Below are positions 23,761 through 33,200 of a stretch of DNA of 64,000 bases, piece after piece. The stretch spans positions 171,295-235,294 of the forward strand of contig VWYX01001164.1 of assembly GCA_013396525.1 (NCBI GenBank). The letters are read 5' to 3'. Numbering within the stretch: position 1 is the stretch's first letter; each line of letters opens with the position of its first letter. This DNA is from Chaetorhynchus papuensis (lineage: Eukaryota > Chordata > Aves > Passeriformes > Rhipiduridae). The notes beneath the pieces were generated by a model. That model was not told the origin of the DNA and searched no databases. It saw only the letters and a list, made by a program, of their open reading frames with translations. The translations under genes were made by a program, and so were the position numbers.

Positions 23761-25198
23761 AAAAAAAAATACAAGCAAGCCCCACTTTTGCCAAAGCTGC
23801 CGTCAGCAGTTTTCCACGGCGGCGAGGAAGCAAAGTCCAAATCGGGTTTAAATTTCAGTCCCCGTTGCCCGTTCAATGGTCAGCGGGACCCCCCCGGCCC
23901 CGCCGCCCCGGGCAGCCTCGGGGGGTGACGCGTGGTGCCCGCCCCATAGGGCGCGGTGCGGGGCCGGGCGCGGTGCGGGCAGAGGTGAACCTGCCGCGGG
24001 ACGCGGGCAGGTGGAGATCGGCCCCGAGAAGAGCCCGAGGATGGGGATGGGGCTCCGCCGGGAGCTGCGGACGGGGGTCGCTATCAGCAGGATGAACCGG
24101 GGCGGAGGAATAAAGAGGAGAAGTCGGGATGGGGGCACTCGGGGGTCCCCGCATCCCACCCTGCGCGGGGAGCAGCGACACAGGACCACGAGGGCTCCGA
24201 GCTGCTGTGGCCGCGCCTCGCTGAGCATCCACGGAGCGAGAGGGCCCGGGGGCGGGGGGGACAGGCCGGGGGGCAGAGGAGTGGGCAGGCGGCCACCCCC
24301 CCGTCCCGCCTGGTCGCAGCGCAGGCGGCGGGGGCAGGAGCCTTGCAAGGATGGCAGGGCGCTTTTTGAAGATTTGGGGGTAAATATGAAGTGACAAGAG
24401 ACGGGTCTTTATTGTGAGGGCTCAGCCGCCTGGCGCCAGGGCCCTCTTCAGCCACCGCGGCCCTCAGTTAATCAGCGCAGATCTCCAAACCGGCCTCTCC
24501 GAGGGGACACCCACCGCGCCCGCCGCCCCCCCGGGCCCCGGCGCGGCGGGACCGGCCCTAATCCCTCAGCAAACAGCCCCGGAGTGTCCCCCCTCCTCCT
24601 TATCTGCCTCCCCCCGCCCGGGTAAACAGCCCCTCTGGCCGGGCACCGCCGCGCCGGCCCCCGGCCGCGTACCGACGCGCCTCGACGGCGGGATCTGCGC
24701 CTCCGCCGTGGGCGCGGAGCTGCGGGCGGGATCCCCCCGCCCCCGGTCGGGGCGGCTGCCGGCAGGGTGGGGGGCGACGGCTGGGAGCGACTCACCCGCG
24801 CTGGAGGTCGCCGCTCGGGGCCTCGCCGCCGCCCGCAACTCTCCGCCGGGCCGCGCTCCCGGCGGCCGCCCCGTCGGCGCTGCGCGGTTGTGCGCGGTTG
24901 TGCGCGGTTGTGCGCGGTTGTGCGCGGAGCGGCGGGCGGGGCGCGCCCCACTGCGATCCGCTCTCCAGGATCTGTCGTAAGGCGGCCGCCGCCGGGCTCC
25001 CCCGGCCTCTCCCCCCTCCCCGGCCCGCCGCCCCCGCGGAGACCGGCGGGGGCCTCTGCCGCCGCCCCCCGCCCCCGTGGCTCCGCTCCCCGCTCCGCCG
25101 AGGTGGCTCCGCGCTGGCCCCGCACCGGCGGCGCAGCCGGGGCTGACCCGGTATGCGGAAAGGAGCCGGGGGTGGGATTTCGAGCACTTTTCTCTGTC
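23761..25198. other. CpG island immediately upstream of TBX2
   Basis: Extremely GC-rich between the gap and the proximal TBX2 promoter. It contains a short decamer array (24881-24927) and the 12-bp palindrome CCTGGCGCCAGG at 24429-24440. No coding gene is supported. A divergent transcript starting here on the minus strand is possible by analogy with TBX2-AS1, but no exon can be defined. Confidence 0.6.
24881..24927. repeat. Decamer tandem repeat (TGCGCGGTTG)n
   Basis: Four perfect copies of TGCGCGGTTG plus seven bases of a fifth, inside the CpG island upstream of TBX2. Confidence 0.95.
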
Positions 25199-25203
25199 AT
25201 TGG
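25199..25203 (-). promoter_or_regulatory. Inverted CCAAT box (distal)
   Basis: ATTGG in the context CATTGGTTAATATTTT, at the change from the CpG island to a short AT-rich stretch. Candidate NF-Y site about 0.9 kb upstream of the TBX2 start codon. Confidence 0.4.
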
Positions 25204-25253
25204 TTAATATTTTATTCTGTTGACATGTTTTCTTACTGCCGATGCTTCCGACA

Positions 25254-25313
25254 CCTTCTTCTTTTTTTTTTTCTCCCTTTTTTTTTTCCCTTCTTCCCTT
25301 CCTCCCTCCCTCC
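25254..25313. repeat. 60-nt polypyrimidine tract upstream of TBX2
   Basis: Uninterrupted C/T on the + strand, with long T runs then CCTT/CCTCC repeats, followed by a C-rich stretch. Such tracts can form triplex (H-DNA) structures and are common next to vertebrate promoters. Confidence 0.85.
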
Positions 25314-25381
25314 GCGCCCCCCGCCCCCCCGCGCCCGGAGCTTGGCCGGAGCTGTCAAAACCCCGCCTATGCAGATCCACA

Positions 25382-25386
25382 ATTGG
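25382..25386 (-). promoter_or_regulatory. Inverted CCAAT box (proximal TBX2 promoter)
   Basis: ATTGG in the context CACAATTGGTCTG, 720 bp upstream of the TBX2 start codon. The surrounding 25360-25510 stretch is less GC-rich than its flanks and looks like a compact core promoter or enhancer. The TBX2 start site is not directly visible; about 25.5-25.75 kb is likely. Confidence 0.4.
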
Positions 25387-25739
25387 TCTGAAACGCGTAA
25401 AATCAGCAATCAAGGGGGCTTGGCTCATTAGCGGGCGGATCAGAGCAGGAAGGACATGTGAGATAGTCACAGTTTTACAGAGATCAGGACAAGATCTCAC
25501 CGTTCCCACTCGGCTCCTTTGGCCATGAGCAGCCCGAGCCCCAGCGCCGAGCGCGGAGCGCGGAGCCGGGCCGGCCCCGCCGGGGCGCAGCCCGGGCCCG
25601 CGGGGGTGTAAGGGCAGCGCGGCCGCCCCTGCCCCGCCGCGCCCCGCGCAGCCCCGCGCAGCCCCGACTCGGCTTTTGTTTCTATTTTAGTGTCGGGAAG
25701 GACTTTCCTGGGAGGGCTCGTTCCCTCGCTCGCTCTCCC

Positions 25740-26101
25740 TCGCTGCAACAACAACAACAAAAAATAAGGACCTACTGTCTCCCCTCCGCAGACCGGGAGT
25801 CCCAGGAGCCGGGAACTGCCTCGCTTTTCCTTTTTTTTTCCTTCTTTTTTTTTTTCCTTTTTGTTATTTTTTTTTCTTTTTCCCGAATCTAGTTCGGCTG
25901 ATTTTCGCCTCTTTTTTTTATGCTTTTTTTTTTTTTTTTTGAGAGAGTGTGTGTGTGTGTTGTTGATTTTTCTTCCTCTTCCAGAGACTCGAGCGAGTTC
26001 GCTGGGCAGGAGAGGGGAAAAAAATAAAAACCAACAAATACACACACAGGCATTTTTGTAAAGGGAATCCCTCTTTTTCTCCTGGATTTGTGGATGCACC
26101 G
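25740..26101 (+). other. TBX2: TBX2 5' UTR (approximate)
   Basis: Sequence between the end of the GC-rich promoter and the TBX2 start codon. It is unusually rich in T runs (about 25828-25945) followed by a short GT repeat. The left boundary is a guess. It ends with a three-codon uORF (26094-26105) that overlaps the main start codon. Confidence 0.45.
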
Positions 26102-26105
26102 ATGA
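26094..26105 (+). CDS. Minimal upstream ORF (Met-His-Arg-stop) overlapping the TBX2 start
   Basis: ATG CAC CGA TGA lies in the TBX2 leader. Its stop codon shares two bases with the main start codon (ATGA at 26102-26105). The uORF start has a poor Kozak context (T at -3, C at +4), so most ribosomes should bypass it. If translated, it would favour termination-reinitiation at or near the main start. Whether it is used is unknown. Confidence 0.5.
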   Translation: MHR

Positions 26106-26466
26106 GAGATCCAGCCTTCCCAGGGACTGCCATGGCTTACCACCCCTTCCACGCACCCCGGCCGGCTGACTTCCCCATGTCCGCTTTCCTCGCAGCCGCC
26201 CAGCCGTCTTTTTTCCCGGCTCTGGCTCTGCCTCCGGCGGCGCTGGCGAAGCCCATGCCGGACCCGGGGCTGGCCGGGGCGGCCGAGGCCGGGCTGCACG
26301 TCTCGGCCCTGGGACACCACCATCAAGCCGCCCATCTGCGCTCGCTCAAAAGCCTGGAGCCCGAGGAGGAGGTCGAGGACGACCCCAAAGTAACGCTGGA
26401 AGCCAAAGAGCTTTGGGACCAGTTTCACAAGCTGGGCACCGAGATGGTGATCACCAAGTCTGGGAG
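26102..26466 (+). CDS. TBX2: TBX2 coding exon 1
   Basis: Residues 1-121 plus two bases of the split Arg122 codon. Start chosen at the ATG giving MRDPAFPGTAMAYHPF, which aligns with human TBX2. Its Kozak context is weak (C at -3, A at +4), while Met11 (26132) sits in GCCATGG, a strong context. Residue 85 onward (LEPEEEVEDDPKVTLEAKEL) is the acidic lead-in to the T-box. The donor is AG|GTAAGA; reading through it meets a stop at once. Confidence 0.97.
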
Positions 26467-29400
26467 GTAAGAGCCGGCCCCGCACAGCCCCGCGCAGCCC
26501 CCCCAGCCCGCCCCGCACCTGCGCGGCCGCGCAGCGCCCTCGCCCCTCGCTCCATCCCGCTTCCCATCCGTCCCCATGAATTAACGCGGGGAGTTTCGAT
26601 CCCTGGAGTTTCTCGGAGGTGTTTTTCCCCTTCTCCGAGCTTTCCCGTCACCGCTCCCCCCCCCCCACCATTACTACTTTTCCGAGCCCGATCCCGAATT
26701 AAATTCGTGCGCGTTAATTGAGCGCTCGGAATCCCCCGCTCCCGTTGTTTACGCCGCTTCCCGCCGCTTCCTTCCCTCCTGCCAAACTTTCCCCACGTCC
26801 GGGGTCGTCCCCGGCCCTGCCCGTGGCCCCGGGCCCGGGGGAGGCAGCCGGGGGTGCTGAGCGAGCGGGTCGGCGAAGGGCAGAGAAATAGGGGAAAACA
26901 AGGATATGTTTTCGCCCCTTATTTCCCGAAATGGGAATTTTGAGCTTTTTCCTTGCTTTCTGCCACGGTGTGGGCAGCACAGCGGGATGAGAAGAGGTGG
27001 GACGTGAGGAAGGCTGGCAATCCTCAGCGAACTAAACCAAAAGATGGTGGTTTGGGAGCAGCAGCCGGGGCCGGGCGGTGCGGGGGGCTCGGTGGGGCCG
27101 CAGCCGTCGGGGGTCGGCGGCGGGCGGGGGCAGCCCTGTAGCACTCTGGGTCTCTCCGCAGGAGGATGTTCCCCCCGTTCAAGGTGCGGGTGAGCGGCCT
27201 GGACAAGAAGGCCAAGTACATTTTGCTGATGGATATAGTGGCGGCCGACGATTGCCGGTACAAGTTCCACAACTCCCGCTGGATGGTGGCCGGCAAGGCC
27301 GACCCGGAGATGCCCAAGCGCATGTACATCCACCCCGACAGCCCGGCCACGGGGGAGCAGTGGATGGCTAAACCTGTTGCCTTTCACAAGCTCAAGCTCA
27401 CCAACAACATCTCGGATAAGCACGGCTTTGTAAGTGCGGCTGCGGGGCAGAGCGGAGCTCCCTGGGCAGGGATCACGGGGCAGGGACCCCGGGCAGGCGC
27501 GGGGTCTGCCCGGTGCGGGGTTTGCCCGGTGCGGGGTTTGCCCGGTGCGGGGTTTGCCCGGTGCGAGGGCTGCCCGTGATCTCCCCGGGGGAACCGCGGG
27601 GCTTTAGAGCCTCCTTCAACTGGGTCGGGCTGGGCGGCGGGGCCTGGCCGGGCCTTGCGGTGGCCTGGCTGTCCCGCAGCCCCCAGCCCCTGGTCCTGCC
27701 CGGCACCGAGGGGCAGCTCCCGTTTTCCGGGGGAAAAAGGAGGGTTGGGCTGCGGGCAGCCTCGGGCTCCCCTTGGCTCCCGCATCCCCGGCCTCCACGG
27801 CCTGTCCTGCTGCTCCTTCCCAGCCTTCGAGGCTCTGTGGGGAGAGGAATTTAGGGAGGTGGATGTGCGGGGCCGAGGCCGTGCGGGGGCTGCAGCCAGG
27901 GCAGCCCTGACGGGACGGCGGCCGGACGGGGGCTGTCGCTGCCACCGGGGCCGAGCCGAGCCGGGCCGGGCCGGGGGGAGCGGAGCCGGGGCCGGCGGCA
28001 CCTGCGCTGGGTTTCCGCAGCCGGGAGAAGGGCTGGAGTCGTTGGCAGCCGCACCATCTGCCTCTGAAAGCCCCTATTTATTTCCCTGTTGATGATATCT
28101 GCATCACCAAAAAGGAGGTAAAACAAAACAAAAAAAAATAAGCCAAAAAGCTACTAATCAAAAAAAAAAAGAACAAACCCAAAACAACCAAAAAAAAAAA
28201 AACAAACCACCAACAAAAACGACCCAAAGAAAGGAAGAAGAGAGAGGTAGAGAGAAAAGAAAGACAGCGAAGAGTGTTGGCCATTTGCAAAGACCCGCAG
28301 AAAGCAGGGTCAGAACGGGAGGGGAGCGCGATCCTGCGGGAATGCACGGAGGGGGAAATCCCAGCGCCCCAGCCAGTTCTCCTTCCTCTGAGCAAGCATT
28401 TAGGGCGATAAAGGGAAAGTTCATCGTGCAGCGCTGCTGATACGGTGATTAGCGGGGAGCCGGGGCCGGCGGAGCCCGGGGCAGCCGCGCTGCGGGGGCT
28501 GCGGGACCCCGCTCGGGTGGGGAGCGCAGAGCAGCTCCGCGCCTCCCGGAGAACTTTCCCCTCTCTTTTTACTTTTTTTCTCCTCTCTATTTTTTCCACT
28601 CTGTCTTTTTTTTTTTTTTTTAATTTTTTTCTCTCTCGCTTTTATTTTTTTCTCTTAAGGCAGGAAACAGCGTCTTTGTTAAATAATACATTGCGAGGTT
28701 ATTTATAGCCAGCAAGGTAAATCGATAGAGAAGGAGTCTAAAAAATACCTTTTTTTTTTTTTGTACTGATGAAAAACTAGTTTGATTCAGTGCTTTTAAC
28801 GGTTCGCCTCCTTCAATTAAAGATTTCTGGTATCTGTCGTTGTCCAAAATCCGGACTGTGTTAAATCTGGGAGATGAGGGTTTAGCCAGTGCCCATCTGG
28901 TCAGAGAGGGATGATTTTTTTTTTTTTTTAAAGGAATGCAGATTTGCACGCCTGAATGAGACTTTTTGCACCATTTTCATGATAAATCCCGTCTAGATTA
29001 TATCAATAGAATAGCGATCCGACAGTTCATCAGCAGGTGATTATTGCTTGGGTTAAAAAAAAGGGGGGGATTTTTTTTATTACCTTCTAAACCGAAATGA
29101 AGTGATAATTATTTAGCCATTTGGCAGACGTTATTTGACAATAATTACTCAAGCTTTCGCCCGTTCCTCTACGAACTCTGGGCAGTGAATTCTGCATTTC
29201 AATCCGACCACAGCAGGTTGGGGAATTATTTTAACGCTATCGGGCAGGAAAACAGGCAGCGAGGGGCAAGGGGTCGGAGCGGCCCCAGGGGCGCGGCTTG
29301 GGGTGTTCAGCCGCTTCCAAAAATCCTCAGCCAAATCGCGGGGAATTCGGGTTTTATAAAAAAACCCAACAAACCGAGCTCAAAAAATAAAACGAGAGGG

Positions 29401-30186
29401 TAGAGAACGGCTTTGAGTGTTGGCGAGGCTTTCAGACACCTGGTTGGAAAAAAAAAAAAAATGTCTGTTCCTTCTGCAGCGTTGCTCCGAGACATAAATT
29501 TGCTATGGCTCGTGGTGAAACGCTCCTTTCAGGTCGCAGGCACTGGCTGGGGCTGGCACCGGCTCCTTCCGCCCCCGACACTAACCCAGAGCCTTTTAAC
29601 ATTATTTTTTTTGTGGTGGTGAGGGATAGTAATTTATTTTTAAGGACGGAAATATGAAAAGCGGTGAGAAACGTGTCGAAAAGTCGCCTCGCGTTTGCAG
29701 GGCTGTAATAAAACAGGGAGATCCCTTTTGCTGCTTTATTGCCGTGCTTAACACCCGCAAAGATGCTGCTGTGCCTGCTTTCCCTGACCTCCTTCTTTGG
29801 GGACAGATCCTGCAATGGCATCAACGACAAAAAAAAAGAAATCTTCCTCTCTGGCATCCGCCAGCGAATTTGTGGGGTGTATTTTTTTTGGTTGTTTTTG
29901 GGAGAAAAGGGGTTTTTTTTAGGGAGGGAGCTGGATGCGTGTGTCCCACAGTGTGGGGCTGACGGCAGCCACGGGCTGTGCTCTCTCGCCCACCCAGACC
30001 ATCCTGAACTCCATGCACAAGTACCAGCCCAGGTTCCACATAGTCCGGGCCAACGACATCCTCAAGCTGCCCTACAGCACCTTCCGCACCTACGTGTTCC
30101 CCGAGACCGACTTCATCGCCGTCACTGCCTACCAGAATGACAAGGTACGGCTGGGCAGCCCCTGTCCCTCTCCCTGCCCTGTCCCT

Positions 30187-30229
<43 letters not shown>

Positions 30230-33200
30230 CCTGCCCTGTCCCTGTCCCCGTCCCCACTCCTGTTCTCACCCCTGTCCCATCCCTTACCCAGTATCAGGGT
30301 ATTTTTGTGTGTGTGTGTGTTCGTGAGGATATTTCAGGGCAGAGCGGCCAAAAGGCAGCAACAGGAGAAAGGTTAAACCTCAGGCCCTCAGAGTAGGATG
30401 CACCCTCATACTGCTTGTATTATTATTGCTATTTTTAGTATTAATATTAATGCTGTTGCCAGTATTTCTATTATTACTATTAATAATTCCCTCATGGAGT
30501 TTGTTGCGCCTTTCTGGGCCATGGAAGTCTTTGCTGCAGGCCCAGGCTGTGGAGAGCAGCACCAGGCCTGGGCAGCCTCACCGAGAAGGTGCCCAGGGCT
30601 CTGAAGGAGCCAAAAAATAGAGCCAGATAAGCTAATTTTAGTTGCTTTCGTGATTTAGCAAGTGTCGCCCTGTGAGCAGGCAGAGCCAGGAGAGCACGAT
30701 GGGGAGCAGAGAGCCCCTGCCATCCCCTTCCAAGAGTAGTGTGTGTGTTTTAACCCAAAAGCTGACCCCCACCTCCACCCCTGGCTGCTGATGCTAATTG
30801 ACAGCTCTGTCTGAGGGTCCTGGTGGGCTTGTTTCCCTCGTAAAGTTTATGGCGAAGAGTCACAATCGATTAAAGAGCACTTTGTCTGCGCGCCCGCCGC
30901 AAGCTGCGCGGGGCGGCCGCCGGCCATGGGCCCCGTCGGGTGGGGGATGCTCGGGCCGGGGGATGCTCGGGCCGGGGGTCGCGGCGGGGCCGGGCAGCCG
31001 GGCCTTTTCCAGCGCCCCTCTCGGGGCCGTGTTTCAGAGCCATGCATTATTGAGCGCCCTGATGTCGCCGGCCCCAGCAGCCCGTGGCAGGGAGGGATAA
31101 GAATAGCTTTTAACCAGCGCCGCGCAGCTCAGTCGCCATCTTCCCTCCGGGGGGCCGTGAAAAATAACTTCCTATCATTAAGACGCTATTAATAATTCAA
31201 GCCCAAACCTCAGCATCATTTTTAATAAAGCCTGCGGTGTGTTAACGCGGGTTCCGCAGCCTGCGCCGCGCACCCCACGCTCCCCGACGGCGGCTGCGGA
31301 GGGCGGCCAGGGCTTCACGCTGCCCCCTCTCTCCTTCTCCCCCCTCACAGATCACCCAGCTGAAAATCGATAACAACCCCTTCGCCAAGGGCTTTCGGGA
31401 CACGGGCAATGGCCGGCGGGAGAAGAGGTAAGGGGTGCGCCCGTCCCCCCGGCTCTGCACCCGCGGGGGGACGGCCGGTGCCCGACGCTGCCTCTCGCCC
31501 GCAGGAAGCAGCTGTCCCTGCCGTCCCTGCGGATGTTCGAGGAGCCCTGCAAGCCCGACCGTGACGGCGGCGAGTCGGACGCCTCCTCCTGCGAGCCCTC
31601 GGCCGTGCGCGATGCCCTCCACTCGCCCGTGGGTGCCCTCCCCAGCCCCCTGCGCCTCAAGGGCAGCGGCAGAGGTAACGCAGGAGTCGCGGTCCCCAAA
31701 TGTCCCCAAGTGTCCCCAAACATTGCGGTTCTGCTCCCTCAGGGCTGCTGTGTGCTGATTTCCTGGGGGCAGTGAGGCAAAACAGTGGGGAAAATAAACA
31801 TGGGGATGTGCACAGGGAAACGCAAGGATCGAAAGGACAAAACCAGCAAATGTAAATGGCATTCATGAGTTGAAACATTTTTCTCTTTATATATTTTATC
31901 TTGAATATATATTTGATCCTCTATACACCTGATGTCTTGTATTTATATGATACAAGAAGAAATGGCAAAGCAGCCCATGTGCTCACTACGTTAGCCTGGC
32001 TCCTCACCGGTGCGTGCCCTGCCTTCCATGAGAATCTCATAATCTCCCAAAAAAAAGAGAAAAAAGAGAAAAGAAAAGAAAAAATTAATAAATTTGAGAG
32101 AGGTAGAAGTTGTAACTCCAGGGCTTCAAGCTGGTAAATGAAAATAAACCAGCAGCTCCTACGTTGCAGTTGTTCGATGCTGGGTTTTGTCTTGCCGCAC
32201 TATCAATCTGCTCTTTAAACTTTCCACCAACTCGATTCCCTGCAAACCTTCATCAAAACTGCAACCCCCACCCCGAGCTGGAGGGAGGGTTTATTACACC
32301 CCTCTCCACTTTCAAAGGCTTCCCCAAATATTTGCCCCAGCCTGCAGAGCTTCACCTCACCCGCACCAAAAGGCTTTTCTCGTTTAGTGCAGCCGTTCCG
32401 GCAGGGGCTCAGCTGCCCTCACCCTCGCCAGCCCCTCGCCTCGCATCCCCCTTCCTCCTCTGAGAGCTCAATGGGGTTTTTTAAATTAAAGCCCCATTTT
32501 GGGAAGTCTGTACCATACTCCCTGCCTTAAAACTGCCTCTTTAACCTGTCTCAACCTGCACATTTGGAATAAATCCACGGCGCACTGGTAATCAGCTCCA
32601 TGTAATTAAATATACGCAGGACCATTTCCTCCCGCGCTGTCCGCTGCCCGCTCTCCTCATCCCCGCTCCGCAGCCCGCTTGGAGTTTGCAGTTAACGAGA
32701 GCGATGCTGTAATAGATTCTGGTTCTCCATCAAACATGTTTTTCCTGTTTGGCACAGCCACAGGACTTGCAGTTGTTAATCCCCTTTCCCCAGAGCGACC
32801 ATAGCACGAGGGCCCATTTCTGCCCCCAAAATGAGTCTCTCCCATTAATAACGATCACGGCTTCGCCATCGCAACCTCTCCCTGACACCAGGGCTCTCGC
32901 GAGTGACCCCTTCCTCGCCTCCCCTGGGTGCTTCTGCTCTGACCCTCTGCCCCTCCATCCCCTTGCAGAGGAGAAGCCAGGGGCTGACAGCGACGCGGAG
33001 GTGGAGAAGGTGACTGAGGAGCGGCCGGTGGCAGCAGCCAGCCCCAGCGGGGAGGATGGGACGCCCCGTGGCAGCCCCCGGTGCCCGGAGGAACGGAGCA
33101 AGGAGAGGCACAGCCCAGAGAAAGTCAAGGATGGTGCATCCCCCCGGGAGGGTCCTGGCGAGGGCCTGTTCGGCACACGGGGCCTGGAGAAGGACAAGGT

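Noticed and set aside
22870..24095. Several open frames of 300-390 codons
   Set aside because: They run through the 780-N assembly gap, so most of the translation is unknown residues.
24429..24440. GGCGCC palindromes (also near 22881) as BMP/SMAD response elements
   Set aside because: The required SBE (GTCT) at 5-bp spacing is missing; common by chance in GC-rich DNA.
26090..26101. In-frame GTG giving a four-residue longer TBX2
   Set aside because: Vertebrate initiation at GTG is rare and the ATG at 26102 matches the known TBX2 N-terminus.
27430..29997. Alternative TBX2 exon 2a like that of TBX3
   Set aside because: No conserved 20-codon insert with proper splice sites was found in intron 2.
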